Assembly: GCF_030272615.1 (NCBI RefSeq)
Contig: NC_081409.1
Span: 471,192,573-471,256,572, forward strand
Direction: 5' to 3'
Length of the DNA stretch: 64,000 nt
DNA from: Cryptomeria japonica
Taxonomy: Eukaryota > Streptophyta > Pinopsida > Cupressales > Cupressaceae
Shown here piece by piece: positions 36,774 to 49,010 of the stretch. Below the pieces are notes generated by a model that did not search any database, was not told the DNA's origin, and was given only the letters and a program-made list of their open reading frames with translations. The translations under genes and the position numbers were made by a program. How positions within the stretch are numbered: the first letter of the stretch is position 1; each line of letters begins with the position of its first letter.

Positions 36774-38306
36774 CTAGTCATGACTCCTTGATACTTGTGT
36801 CCCAATTATCTGATCTTCAGAGTGGTTCAATCTTACATACCAGGGTGTCTTTGTTTGTTGTTGTTCCTCAATTACTGTGGAATTTTCAGATGATGCCGGT
36901 GTAACTAGATCTTCATTTTGTACTGATGTATTCAATGTAGGTTCATTTGTTAGTATCTTTGTTGCCAGTTCAGAGTCTGTACCTTGAATTTCCTCTAAAT
37001 TGTTCATCAATCTTCACATTTGTGCTCTCAACAATTTTCTGCAATCTCTTGTTAAAACATCTATATGCTTTGCTCTTAGATGAATAACCAAGAAACATTC
37101 CTTCATCACTTCTAGGATCAAATTTTCCAATATACTCATCTCTTCTAATATAGCATTTACTTCCAAATATTTTGAAATATTTAAGAGTAGGAGTATTACT
37201 AAACCATAATTCATGAGGGGTCTTACCGGTTTCACCTTTGATGTGAACTTTGTTGAATGTGTAAACGACTGTACTCACTGCTTCTCTCCAGTATACATGT
37301 GGTAGATTTGCTTCTGATAACATACTTCTAGTAGGATCCAAAATGGTTCTATTTTTCCTCTCTACAACTCCATTTTGCTGGGGTGTCGGGGGTGTTGACA
37401 ACTGTATTTTGATTCCATTCACTTCACAAAATGTATTAAATTCCTTAGATGTGAATTCACCTCCTTGATCGGATCTCAGGTATTTAATTTTCTTACCAGT
37501 TTAATTCTCTACCATCACCTTGAATGGCTTGAATTTCCCAAATGCTTCTGATTTCTCCCTTAGAAAAGTAACCCAACCCATTCTAGAATAGTCATCAATG
37601 ATTAGCATAAAATATCTATCTCCTTGTAAGCTTCTAGTTATTGTTGGACCGCATAAATTAGTATGAATTAAGTCAAGAGCATTATTGGATTTTTCTGGAA
37701 TACTCTTAAAAGATGCTCTAACTTGCTTTCCAAATTGACATTCCTTACATACTGGATTGTGGGGTTTGACAATTTTAGGTAAATCTCTTACCGCCTTACT
37801 TGTACTGATTTTCATAATGCAATCAAAATTTACATGACAGAGTCTCTTATGCCATAACCAACTTTCATCAATATGTGCAATCAAACATGCCTTTTCACTA
37901 TTGTTCAAATGAAAGATATTACCTTTAGTCTGATTACCGGTTGCAATTTCCAAACTAGTTGTGTTCATGATTTTGCATTTACCATTCTTGAATTGTAATT
38001 GAAATCCTTTTTCAACTAACTGACCAACACTCAAAAGATTATGCTTTAAACCTTCAACATAGTAAACATTATCAATATTGTGCTTACCATAAAGAGATAT
38101 AATGCCTTTTCCTTTTATCAAACAAGCTTTATCATCTCCAAATCTTACTAGACGTCCATTGTATTCCTGAAAGGTTAAGAATTTACTTTTATCACCAGTC
38201 ATATGATTTGAATATCCTGAATCAATGATCCATTCATCCTTATCTTCAATTCTAGCTGTCAGGGCCTTCTCTATCGATTGAACAGTAGGTGTTGATTGAT
38301 CTTCTA
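36774..38306 (-). pseudogene. Copia B protease and integrase
   Basis: Protease: DEWIIDSGYSNHMTGDKSKF (about 38240-38190) with D-S-G. Pre-integrase zinc finger: WLWHKRLCHVNFD and CKECQFGKQ (HHCC, about 37863-37725). Integrase core: LDLIHTNLCGP (first Asp is Asn), MLIIDDYSRMGWVTF, SDQGGEFTSKEF and QQNGVVERKNRT (catalytic Glu). Then CYIRRDEYIGKFDPRSDEGM and FLGYSSKSKAYRCFN. Stops at 37501 and about 37012. One catalytic Asp is lost. Domain order protease-integrase-RT identifies Ty1/Copia. Confidence 0.92.
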
Positions 38307-39351
38307 TTATAGCAACAAAAACCCATCCATTGTCTGCCAGATCCTCATCAGAATCATCAGTGACTCCTTCATCAGCAAGATAAAAGATTTGTCTCTATTT
38401 TTCTTAAATCTGTATCTCTGATATTCAAGGTTAGGCTTGTATGTTCTTCTAACTTCTTCTTTTAATCTTGCATGTCTATCAGGACACCTAGATGCCATAT
38501 GACTAATCTTATTGCAGTTAAAACATTTAAATGGTGCTTTACCTTCATACTTACTTCCAATAGGACCTTTAGGCATTTTCCTTTGCAAATAGTGCTTCAA
38601 GTTCTTCAAGTTCTTCATTTTCTTTCTTGATTTCTTCAAGTTCTCTTACATAAAAGGCTTTCCAATCATATTTGTCAAATGATGATGATGTAGATGATGT
38701 TGATTCCTTGAAAGCTAAATCTGTCTTTATAGTAGTAATAAGACCAAATTCCTCAATTTCAAAAGCTGAAAGTTTTCCAATCAAAGTATCTCTAGTTACT
38801 GATGTATTAGGCATTGTTCTTAATTCATTTATAGCAGTTACTTTCATTTTATATGCCCGTGGCAATGCTCTTAAGACTTTAAAAACAATTTCATCTTCAC
38901 TTAATGTTCCTCCACAACATTGTATACCCAAAACAATTTCATTTACTCTTTCCATAAAAGCATAAATTCTTTCATCCTCTTCCATTTTCAGATTTTCATA
39001 CCTGAATCAGAAGGATTCAAGTTTTGCAATTTTGACTGTGGTATCACCTTCATTCAATGTTTCCAATTTGTCCCAAATAGCTTTAGCAGTAGACCTATCT
39101 GATAATCCCATGATTTGTTGATTTGACAATGCGCTCGAAAGTGTTTCTCTTGCTTTGCAATCATTTTCCTCATCTTTTCCTAAGGTTGGTGGATTAGGCT
39201 GACTGGGAGTAGCAACAGTGTAACCATTCTTTGTAACCTCCCATATGTCTTTTTCAATGCAATTCAGATGTGTCTCCATCCTGATCTTCCATATACCATA
39301 GTTGATTCCATCAAGTTTAGGACTGTCCTTCCTAAAATAGTTAGAAGACAT
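38307..39351 (-). pseudogene. Copia B gag and knuckle
   Basis: Starts MSSNYFRKDSPKLDGINYGI, shortly after the primer site. Features of Copia gag (UBN2/Retrotran_gag type): YGIWKIRMETHL, AKAIWDKLETLNEGDTTVKI, RVNEIVLGIQCCGGTLSEDE and VLRALPRAYKMKVTAI. The knuckle CFNCNKISHMASRC (about 38525) is complete. One stop at 39007 leaves the frame unchanged; frameshifts near 38590 and 38400 separate it from the protease. Capsid/nucleocapsid role. Confidence 0.9.
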
Positions 39352-39393
39352 TGGATCTCCTCAAGCTGTTAAACTACTACAAAAAGAGGACTC

Positions 39394-39408
39394 GGCTCTG
39401 ATACCAAT
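39394..39408 (-). promoter_or_regulatory. Copia B primer binding site
   Basis: On the minus strand, ATTGGTATCAGAGCC directly follows the 5' LTR end CTAACA; a perfect match to the site in E1 and E3. Confidence 0.92.
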
Positions 39409-40438
39409 TGTTAGGTCCCAGAGACAACTGAGAGGGGGGGTGAATAAGTTGTCAAATAAATTCAAACCAAAATTAACTTAACCAAAACTTAATGCTTAAT
39501 ACCGATAAACCAAACTTTATGCCGATAGACAATCTTAACAGTTAATTGCAGTACCGGTAAAGATTAATGCATGAAACAAAAAGACAATAACATCCATAAC
39601 ACATAACACCACTATTTGTATGTGGAAACCCTATAAGAGGAAAAACCATGGTGGGAAACATTACCCACAATCAGATGATACTACTGTAGATAGTATGTGT
39701 ATACAATAGGGGGTCTGCACATGTAGAAAGGCCAAGCGCCTAGAGCTCACTGCTCAATCACAAAATGAGAGTCAAACTCACTACAATTGGATGATTAAAT
39801 CCAATGATAATGTACTACTTAAAATAGCATCTCTATATGCTAGATTCAGTACCGATTTAGCTGTGATTGCCTTTACAAAATCCTTCCTTCAACCTTCAAA
39901 TGATGTCTGCGTGTATAGCTCTGCTTCTTTTCGCATATACCAAATTACAATCTCTTTCCTTGCATATATATTAATGTCACAAATGAGATCTTAAATTTAT
40001 ACCATAACCTAAGACCAATTGAATAGGTCGGCTCACTAAAAGATATTACAATAAAATCAATATAAACAAATCAATATCCGATGCATGATGTCAGCTCAAT
40101 GCATTTACAATAATAACAAATCATCTCCATAACGTGTCATGCTGATCTGGAATAGATATACTTGCCAGTGCATATCCTGGACCTATTTGCCAGTAACAGT
40201 AAATGTGCAAACTCAAATAAGCCAATGAACAAATCATCAAAACAAAGTGTCCAAATGATGTTTTCAACATAACCAAGTAGTCTCCAATTGATTCCAAGTG
40301 TTGGTGAACAATATAACTTGCCGGTGAACCAAATACCAGTGATTGTGCATAAGTCACTTGCATGCCGGTGAACATAACCAATTTGGCCAATGTTGACATC
40401 AATGACAAAACCATATCAACATATCCAAAATACCAACA
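39409..40438 (-). repeat. Copia B 5' LTR
   Basis: Direct repeat of 33764-34805, TG...CA ends on the minus strand. Contains ACCGGT words in U3, several mutated to ACCGAT or ACCAGT relative to the other copy. Confidence 0.94.
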
Positions 40439-40842
40439 TTGAGAACAATATCCTCTTCTATTTCATCTACAAGGGAAGTAGAGGATTGTACAAAGAGACC
40501 ATCATATATGAAATTTGGAGTGGAAGTCTATGGCTTCATAACCTCTGATGGTTTTCTTGACTGTCTTGGTGATGGAGGAAGAGAGATTAGTGAAGTTATT
40601 GGTTCTATCTTGTATCCATCCATGCCAGTATCTGTTATTTTCAATTTATTTTCTAAGTCCTTCATTAAGGTTGCTGAACTTTTAGTTGTAGAGGCTACTC
40701 TATTATGAGGTACAAAAGTATCAGCACTCTTTGTCAATGCATTGCAGGTGGAGTTTATATCAATAAAAATGTTGACTTCAACTATGTTATAAGAAAATTT
40801 TAAGCACTGATGATACATAGATGGAACTGCCTTCATTTTGTG
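40439..40842 (-). pseudogene. G1 protease C-terminal fragment between T1 and Copia B
   Basis: Minus-strand reading: HKMKAVPSMYHQCLKF then FVPHNRVASTTKSSATLMK. It corresponds to the end of the Gypsy protease region (the AVPSxxHQxLKF motif) and the start of the linker. The preceding half (GRPWIH motif) lies at 44462-44490 on the other side of T1, and the frame matches when the T1 insertion and its TSD are discounted. This fixes the insertion point within a protease codon. Confidence 0.85.
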
Positions 40843-41858
40843 TGTTAGCAAATGAATTTGTCACTGTGCTTTCTTTACCAATTTGCCCAATGGACAGCAA
40901 CAAAACATTGCAACATTGGATAAACCATCACGGAGAAGGATGATTTTCCTTTGCTTTCAAAGAGGAGCAGCTCCCTCAAATGTTAATTTTATATTTCAAT
41001 ATACACCCTCCTTTCCAAGAAATAAATAATTGTGACCAGAATAAAATATGAACATTTATTAATAGCACAAAGTATATTAATAATTTTGGTATAATTAATA
41101 TGGAAAATGAAATAAATGCTTGTACAAAGAAACATATAAATGAATATTAAGAGCACACATTCTTTCAATATCCATAAAATCCTCCAATGAATAATTGTAA
41201 ATATTGATAAAACATAGTTTATCAATATTTCTCCAAATCGGTGATACAAAGGCCACTCTCTTTGATCAGGACAAAGACTTTCAAAGATAAATTCATGAGA
41301 GAAAGCAATTATTCTTTTATCAAGCCTATATTTCAACTATGAGTAAAAACAATAAACTCTGGTTACAAATCTCCTTTTTTTTCCGTAGAGGAGAGAATCC
41401 CTCAACAATAAAAATAATCCCCTTTTAAAGAATTCATCCATAACTAAAGTAGTTGGGTAACTACCCGTAACTTCCCTTTTACCCAACTTTCTTTTTCAAC
41501 AATTTTTCCTCCCAATTTTGATTTACCCACTTACATTTCTTTTTCACTTTCATTAAGATTTCTACATATTTGTGTACAATAATTCTACACATTACAATAA
41601 AAATTAATTTTTGAAAGAATTAATTTACATGAAAGGTAAAAATCTTTGACTGAATTTCACCTAATTTTCACTTGACATAATTTGATATTTAACTATTTTG
41701 CACAATATGATAATATTAATTCTTAAAGAATTAAATATTAGTACAAAATAACTTATTAAGCCCTTATTAAATGAAAGTATTAAAAATTTATGTCCATTTT
41801 TCATAATTAGCCAATGAAAGGGTTACCTAAGATTTAAAAAAAAAATCATAAGGTAACA
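40843..41858 (-). repeat. T1 3' LTR (left copy)
   Basis: Begins TGTTAGCAAATG and ends AAGGTAACA on the plus strand (TG...CA). Nearly identical to 43441-44456 and of equal length. A minus-strand open frame of 115 codons is present in both copies but has no recognisable domain. Confidence 0.93.
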
Positions 41859-42689
41859 TTGGCTCTGCCTGGGGACTACATTATTTGACACAGAATGAAG
41901 AGAACTCCATAATATCTGGTTGCCATTGATGAGTGCCTTCTCCTTTGGGTTACAGAGTCATTATGTCATGCATTTTCATGTTGGTTTCATAGATGTGACA
42001 AGAAACTTTGTTGTGGCTGTGGCATTCCGTGAGACAACATTTCCTTGAGGCATTTTGTTAAAAAATAAATTCTAGAAAGCATATGTATGAATAATATCAG
42101 AGGATTGACCTTTTCCCAAACACCAGAACCAAGTGTGCTATGTTTTCAAGAGTTTCAATATTCCCCAACCTGCCGACTAATAATTTTTAAGGATATCTAA
42201 ATTCGCTCGCGGGCTCACTGTTTTGCATTTAACTTTTGAAAGCCTCCTCAACATATCCTTTTGTGCACATCATATAGAAAAAACCTGTTGCCAAGATTTT
42301 CCTCTAGCACGAGTATGAGAATATCGGTGAACATTGCAGAGAACTCTAGTCCCCCAATCTCTTGAAGGCTCTTGAAAAATGGGAAATGTATGGAAAGTTA
42401 AAAAAATAAAAATAAAAATAAAATATTAAAATTATAACTCAAATATTTCCCATTGAACTTTAATGCTTTGGATGCTAAAACTGCTTAAGCATAAGATGTC
42501 ATAGTCCATTTGGGGAAGGCCTTCATTTCAAGGAAATTTTTAGATTGTGGGTTGATTCATGATAAAGGGCAAATTCCAAAATGGTTGTAACCTTATTGAA
42601 GACAAAAACACACCCAACAAAAAAAAAAAACAAGCCAAAATTGGAAAGCAAAATGGGTTATTTACAATGGAAGGAGAGAAGAGAAAAGG

Positions 42690-43364
42690 CTAAATATGAC
42701 CATTTATAGGATGAACAAAGTATGAGCCTCTTCTAGTAATTTTTTTGTAAGATGGAGGAAGAAAAGAAATGAGCAACAACATCAGTATAACACTTATCTC
42801 ATCTATGAGAGAGGTACAAGGCATGTGTGGGAAAATAAATATGGATTCAAGATATTCCTGATTGTTTACATCCATATCATCTTTCACAAAGAGAGTCCCA
42901 ATGTCAATGATTTTTGTCATACCTTGAATATCTTGATCTTGTAACTGCTTATATGAAAATTGTTGTGTTGATTCTCCCAAAGGTGTATTTGAGATGAGAA
43001 CTTTAGAAGTCTGAAAATTACTGAAATTTTTTTCTTCTTCTTGCTGACTATGACTTGATTTTGTTTCAAGATCATTGCCTTGTTCATGCCTGATGTCACC
43101 AACTTCTTCTTTTTTGCTCAAGTCTTGAGGTGGAGATTTATTTCTTTTCTGGATTGGCACAACACCATAAAAATCTTTCAAGAATTGTACTTCTTTTATT
43201 AAATCTCCTACAACTTCAATGATTGGATTCTCTTTAAATGATGGTATAAAGAGTGAGATATATGTTTCATTCTCCTTTCTTGTTGGAATCCAATCTTTTA
43301 GTACTTCTGGATATCTCACAAAGGCCTTCTGGTATTCATCTTCAATAGAGCCGCCAACCTCCAT
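42690..43364 (-). CDS. T1 hypothetical protein, unrecognised
   Basis: 224 codons starting MEVGGSIEDEYQKAFVRYPE about 55 bp after the primer site, the position of gag in an autonomous element. Hydrophilic, acidic and Gln/Lys-rich in the middle (ETKSSHSQQEEEKNFSNFQ), with a short hydrophobic stretch near the C-terminus (SVILMLLLISF). No knuckle, protease or polymerase motif. It may be a residual gag N-terminus or a captured sequence; the frame is open, but expression is unknown. 41880-42689 has no recognisable content. Confidence 0.4.
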   Translation of the reverse strand: MEVGGSIEDEYQKAFVRYPEVLKDWIPTRKENETYISLFIPSFKENPIIEVVGDLIKEVQFLKDFYGVVPIQKRNKSPPQDLSKKEEVGDIRHEQGNDLETKSSHSQQEEEKNFSNFQTSKVLISNTPLGESTQQFSYKQLQDQDIQGMTKIIDIGTLFVKDDMDVNNQEYLESIFIFPHMPCTSLIDEISVILMLLLISFLPPSYKKITRRGSYFVHPINGHI

Positions 43365-43417
43365 CCCAGGGGAGGTACCTTAAAAATTTTGAAAATCGAA
43401 TGCACAAGGCACTTCGA

Positions 43418-43435
43418 TCCCCAGCAGAGTCGCCA
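43418..43435 (-). promoter_or_regulatory. T1 primer binding site candidate
   Basis: On the minus strand, TGGCGACTCTGCTGGGGA lies 5 nt after the 5' LTR end. It closely resembles the TGGCGACTCCACTGGGGA-type primer site I recall from some plant Gypsy/Ogre elements (from memory, tRNA-Arg). Confidence 0.7.
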
Positions 43436-43440
43436 AAAAC

Positions 43441-44456
43441 TGTTATCAAATGAATTTTTCACTGTGCTTTCTTTACCAATTTCCCCAATGGACAGCAACA
43501 AAACATTGCAACATTGGATAAACCATCACAGAGAAGGATGATTTTCCTTTACTTTCAAAGAGGAGCAGCTCCCTCAAATGTTAATTTTATATTTCAAAAT
43601 AATCCCTTCTTTCCAAGAAATAAATAATTGTGACCAGAATAAAATATGAACATTTATTAATAGCACAAAGTCTATTAATAATTTTGGTATAATTAATATG
43701 GAAAATGAAATAAATGCTTGTACAAAGAAACATATAAATGAATATTAAGAGCACACATTCTTTCAATATCCATAAAATCCTCCAATGAATAATTGCAAAT
43801 ATTGATAAAACATAGTTTATCAATATTTCTCCAAATCGGTGATACAAAGGCCACTCTCTTTGATCAACACAAAGACTTTCAAAGATAAATTCATGAGAGA
43901 AAGCAATTATTCTTTTATCAAGCCTGTATTTCAACTATGAGTAATAACAATAAACTCTGGTTACAAATCTCCTTTTTTTCCATAGAGGAGAGAATCCCTC
44001 AACAATAAAAATAATCCCCTTTTAAAGAATTCATCCATAACTAAAGTAGTTGGGTAACTACCCGTAACTTCCCTTTTACCCAACTTTCTTTTTCAACAAT
44101 TTTTGCTCCCAATTTTGATTTACCCACTTACATTTCTTTTTCACTTTCATTAAGATTTCTACATATTTGTGTACAATAATTCTGCACATTACAATAAAAA
44201 TTAAATCTTGAAAGAATTAATTTACATGAAAGGTAAAAATCTTTGACTGAATTTCACCTAATTTTCACTTGACATAATTTGATATTTAACTATTTTGCAC
44301 AATATGATAATATTTAATTCTTAAAGAATTAAATATTAGTACAAAATAATTTATTAAGCCCTTATTAAATGAAAGTATTAAAAATTTATGTCCATTTTTC
44401 ATAATTAGCCAATGAAAGGGTTACCTAAGATTTTTTAAAAAAATCATAAGGTAACA
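43441..44456 (-). repeat. T1 5' LTR (right copy)
   Basis: TGTTATCAAATG ... AAGGTAACA, 1016 bp, pairs with 40843-41858. Small local differences include the A-run/T-run near 44431-44446. Confidence 0.93.
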
Positions 44457-45741
44457 TCGTGAATCCATGGCCTACCCAGTAAGATGTTGTATGCAAGAGG
44501 AAGATCAAGCACCTGGAAAATAACATCTTTCTATAGGTCCTACCCTGATTAGTAATAGTACCAGACCTTTAGAGGTTCTTTCTTCTTCATCATAAGCTTT
44601 GATTGTTATTTTCTTGGCTGGATCAATGACATTTTCATAAAAGCCCAGTTGTGTAAGCATATTATAGGTACAAATATTCAACCCAGTGCCTCCATATATC
44701 AAAACACATTTAACTCGGTGTTTATGGATCATAGCTTCAATGTGCAATGGCTGGTTATGTGGGTGATTTAGTGAGTTGTCATCTTCTTCAAAGAAAGTGA
44801 GATAATGAGGCGAAGTCAGGTGACTCACCATAGATTGAAACCGATCGATATCTAAATCTTTTGGGACATTAGTAGTGAGCAACGCTTTGTCCAGGATCTC
44901 TTTATGAGTAGAAGAGATTTTGAGCAATTCAAAGATGGAGATTTGAGCATTCATTCTATTCAATTGTTCGACGATGCTATAACCAGGAGAGAATGATGAA
45001 GCTAGTTGTTTGGATTTAGTTATGGTTGTATCTGTTTGTCTATTTGAAGAAGTCGGTAGGTTTGATGTTACCTTGGCAGGAGTTGAAGAACTAGCTTGTT
45101 GGAGAGTGACTTTCTTTTGAGCACAGGTCACAAAATTTGCATTTTGTGATTTGTTTTGTTTATCTTTGATTATGATCACATTGCAATATTTATGTTGGGA
45201 AGACTCAATCATGTTGATCACATTGTCATTGCTGGTATAGGTGTAATTAACTTTGGCACCTACTTTTGACTTTGAAGAATCACCTTGTTCATAAACAGGT
45301 AAGGGATCTTTAAAAGCCTTGTGATCAACATTAGTTGTGTGATTTCCAACAACAATTTTGTCAGCATCAATGAGATCTTGAATCTCATGCTTGAGCTTCA
45401 TGTAGTTATTTGTGTTATGACCTTTGTTTTGATGGTATTCGCAGTATTCATTCTCTCTCCACCATTTTGGTTTGACTTTGGGATCATATGGCCTAGAATT
45501 GTTTGGTAAGGTTATCAGATCATTTGCCAATAAAGTTTTGAAAGCAGATTCATATGATTCTTTCAGAGGAGTGAAGTCATATTTAGGTTTTGAAAGCCAA
45601 GGTTTCTCTTAAAACCACTCTTTTACTTTCTTCAAAGGATTTTCTACTGCAGTTTCAGCTACTTTGAGCGCTTGTGTGCCACTAGCCAAGTTAAATATCG
45701 TGGGTTTTGAGTTTGTCTTAACAGTGTCTACCACTTCATCA
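44457..45741 (-). pseudogene. G1 nucleocapsid knuckle and protease
   Basis: Minus strand from about 45620: KPWLSKPKYDFTPLKESYES, then YCEYHQNKGHNTNN (about 45450; the final Cys of the CxxHxxxGHxTxxC finger is Tyr). After a Ser/Thr-rich spacer, the protease: VKCVLIYGGTGLNICTYNML (about 44700), where the catalytic D of D-G-G/S is Tyr. Then DPAKKITIKAYDEEERTSKG, ending at the T1 insertion. One open frame covers 45530-44505; several stops lie upstream. Catalytically dead as it stands. Confidence 0.85.
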
Positions 45742-46917
45742 TTAACAAACGTTTCTATTATTGTCTTTTCCATATTTCCAATATTTATTCTTTTCTTTGT
45801 AACTAGAACCTTGTTGTGTTTCTTTCCAAAGTGAGATATCTCCTTTCTTTATAAGCACATCTTCCATTCTAAGGGAACTATCTACCATTTTGTTGAATGA
45901 AGGGTATACTTGCATTTGGATGCTATATTTCAATTCAGGGATCAAGTTGTTGATGAAGATATCCATCTTCTCAAAATCTGGAATAGGCCGTGAATAACTA
46001 GAGAACATCTTTCTCCAACATTGGAGGAAAGTGAGAAAGGGCTCTCCTATTTTTTGTCTGATATTGCAAAGCTCTATCATAGTGACTGGGTGATGAATGT
46101 TATAGGAGTATTATTGTAGAAACAATTGGATTAATTCTTCAAAAGCTTTTATTCCCATAGGTAGGCTTGAGAACCATTCCATAGCTTGCCCTCCTAAACT
46201 TCTCAGGAAAAGGCACATGAGATATGTTTGTTCGTGCATGAACTCCATACATAAAGCACAAAATTATCTGACATAGTCTTGAGGTTTTGAGTTGCTGTCG
46301 TATTTGTCAAATTTCAGAATCTCCACTCGTGAAGGAAATGAAGGCATGTAAAGGTTTTTATCAAATGGAAATGGGCATATTGTGTCCAGAGAATATTGTT
46401 TTGATGATTTATCCTTGTTTTTTAGTTTTGTGATCTCAGTCCGTAATGCTTCTAATTTTTTGTTTACCATTACTAAGGGTGTCTCTTCCTCTTTAGTGAC
46501 AAGGGTCTCAATGTTATAACCAGTAGGAAGTTTAGCGCCTTGCTTTGCTAGTTCTAGGAAATAGTCTTCTTTTTCCCTAGCCATGATAACTTTCATAATT
46601 TTTTGGAAATCTTTATCCTTTTGACATTTATGTATATCAATTTCTAGAGGTTCAGAGGCTTCAGATTCGCCTGATGAGGAATCACTGTCGGTAGTATGGA
46701 TACTAAGATTGTCATGAGTATCATGTTTATCAACCTGTCTTTCTTGTTTTGTTCTAGATATGGTAGGAGACAAGGGTTGATCATAAACTGATATATCTGA
46801 TGATGAAGGTTTATTAGTGACAGGGTCCTCTACGTAAAATGGATTATCCTGATATGAAAAGGATGGTCCTTTGCCTCAGTCAACTTTGTTACGAGAACTT
46901 CTAGTTTGAGTAGGCAT
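45742..46917 (-). pseudogene. G1 gag
   Basis: Start chosen at 46917 (MPTQTRSSRNKVD), in frame with the open part at 46773-46264 despite a stop at 46876. The N-terminal half is acidic with a coiled-coil stretch (KLEALRTEITKLKNKDKSS). Capsid core: FCALCMEFMHEQTYLMCLFL, LGGQAMEWFSSLP (about 46170) and GEPFLTFLQCWRKMFSSYSR (about 46040), then EKMDIFINNLIPELKYSIQM. This matches the gag of large Tat-type Gypsy elements. Stops at 46262 and 46085. Confidence 0.88.
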
Positions 46918-48988
46918 TTTTATTGACTGATGTGACCTAGAGCTCTTTGTGATGCAAAATTCAAGATCAAATTCAGAGCTAGTTGTTAATTTAACATATT
47001 GATTGAGAGAAGCAACTAAGATTTAGTCTGGTTTTAGGAAAGATCTATCCCATATAAGATGTTTATCTAAGTTACCTAGTTTGATTTGAGAGAAGTTACT
47101 AAGACTCAGTCTAATTTCAAGAATGGTCTATCCTATGTAAGATGTTATTTAAGTAACTTTAAGTTTGATAAATGGTTGATTGAACTAGCTGAAAGATGAT
47201 TGACAAAAATGTGCGACACAACAACATAAGTGCACTGTTTAGATTTGTTTATGCTCGGGATGATAATAACCAATTTTATGCTTGTTGTAGACTATTTTTA
47301 GGCAATTTTGACTGTTCTAGGCTGAAAAAATTAGGGATTCGTATGAGAGGGTTTACAAGACTAGACGATAGTTTAATAGCTTTAGGACGATGAAAACAAA
47401 ATTTTGTACAAGTTGCTGCCTAGGTTCGTATGACATGTGGGTATACCTTAGATGACAAACTAATGAAAGTGATGTTTTTTCGTACAATACAAGACCAGGG
47501 CTTAGACGATACTTCCCTAAGCAGGGTGACAGTTTATCAGATTTTGTACGACACAGAATAAGGACTCAGACGAAAAACTATAAGACCTGATGAAATTTCG
47601 TATGAAAACAAGTATGTAGCGGGATGATAAATCAAAAGACTCATATGACAGTTTACTGGACAGAAAAAAATTCTGACAAATAGAGTTTTCAATGACTGAC
47701 GATGACAAGTTTTGAGATGGACTAGTTTTTTACACGAGAAGAGTTTTGATCACTAAGTTGTTTATTGTTTTCTCCAATTTTGGCATTCCAGTTTCAGTTT
47801 CAGGGATGAAGACACAGTAAGCATGCAATATGTATAATGACTTCAATAACAACACGCTAACCCTATGGAAATTGGTGAGAGAAGAAAACCTTTGCTTGCA
47901 AACTTAGGTAAACACCCAATAGCTAATTAGAATACAGCCACTGAGTCTCACATAATGGATTCTCAATGTTGTATTAGCCAACTCCAAATGCTAATGGGGG
48001 AATGAAATGACAAGTATCTTGGGAGAGTTACTATCTCTCTTGCACAAAGATTATCCCCCCTTTTAGAGGTGAACCAGATAGCCTCTATCTTATAGTTCTT
48101 AGTCAGGAATTTCGTTCAAAATTACCCCTTGAAGTCATGCAAGCATGATTGAGGCCTATAACCCAACAAGGTACCGCAACAAGTTGTAGTCATGTAAACG
48201 TGATTGAGACCGCGAGGTCCTACAAAATTCTCAATATGAGAGATCTCAAAGAGAAAACTCAAATAATCTCATCCTCTAAGACTTTAATCAACCAGAGGCC
48301 TATTTATTATAGTGAGTTATAATGCCCAGGTTCGACTGTACTCACTTGGGTCATTCTCACAGGGTGATTACTTTTTCCCACTATGACAGGCCTGCTAAAG
48401 GTACACAAATATCAAACTTAGAAAAATCCTCAAGGGTTTAGATTTCTGATTGTCTATGTAGACAAGAGCATACTCTCCTACCTCTCAGAATTTCCTTAAA
48501 ACATGAAAGACAGATTTGTTCATTAACCAGATAGAAATTTAGGTGCCCAAAAATGAATTTAAAGAATACATGATGTTTTACTCGAATCTCATCACGCAAC
48601 TTGCAAAGACAATGAATCAGTAGTCATATTGTCTTTGTGCGACAAGCATATTCTTTGACAAGCATTCTACAAAAACTGATTAGGTTGTGAAAAAATCCTC
48701 AAACAAACGAACAAGCCCAGGTTAGTGTTAGTATGATAAAAAATTGAATAAGAAAAAATGAAGAATGAAATCTTCTTTTAACCTAAAAATACAGAATATC
48801 GTATGACAATTCTCACTGAGTTGTATGATAATTTGTATGAGATCGCACAATATCTATAGTTTGTCATTTAGGAATATGGGAAATCTTGTACGATATTTAA
48901 CAATAACTATACGGACAAAAATCCAAAAAAATAAAAATCTAAAAAATAAGATAAAGTTAGTCTTCGATGCCGAAAGATGTAGACTTTT
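46918..48988 (-). other. G1 5' leader, no gene seen
   Basis: About 2.1 kb between primer site and gag. Multiple TCGTATGA / TTGTACGA words near 47338, 47428, 47480, 47547, 47596, 48800 and 48888. There is no long ORF. Long leaders are usual in Tat elements. Confidence 0.6.
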
Positions 48989-49006
48989 GCCCCACGGTGG
49001 GCGCCA
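48989..49006 (-). promoter_or_regulatory. G1 primer binding site
   Basis: On the minus strand, TGGCGCCCACCGTGGGGC begins 4 nt after the 5' LTR end. This is a primer-site type I recall from plant Gypsy elements; the tRNA was not assigned. Confidence 0.8.
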
Positions 49007-49010
49007 AAAA

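Larger units (their letters stand above)
33764..40438 (-). mobile_element. Copia B: full-length Ty1/Copia element, lightly decayed
   Basis: 6675 bp with LTRs of 1042 (33764-34805) and 1030 bp (39409-40438), TSD TTGAG on both sides (33759-33763, 40439-40443), a tRNA-Met primer site, gag, protease, integrase, RT and RNase H in Copia order, and a PPT module. It has a handful of stops and frameshifts. It sits inside G1 pol, so it is younger than G1. It is the most complete Copia-type pol in the window and the best local model for the enzymes that could have mobilised E1-E3. Confidence 0.95.
40843..44456 (-). mobile_element. T1: LARD-like non-autonomous LTR element
   Basis: Two 1016-bp LTRs (40843-41858 and 43441-44456) enclose 1582 bp. 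TSD TTGTG on the left (40838-40842) and TCGTG on the right (44457-44461), differing by one C/T change. The primer site on the minus strand is of the TGGCGACTC...TGGGGA type. One ORF of 224 codons follows it. No protease, RT, RNase H or integrase motif. The LTRs are long for a TRIM, so LARD-like is a better label. It is inserted in G1 protease. Confidence 0.88.

Noticed and set aside
40989-41336. Open frame of 115 codons on the minus strand, repeated at 43587-43934
   Set aside because: It lies wholly within the T1 LTRs, is hydrophobic and AT-driven, and has no domain; duplication is explained by the LTR pair.
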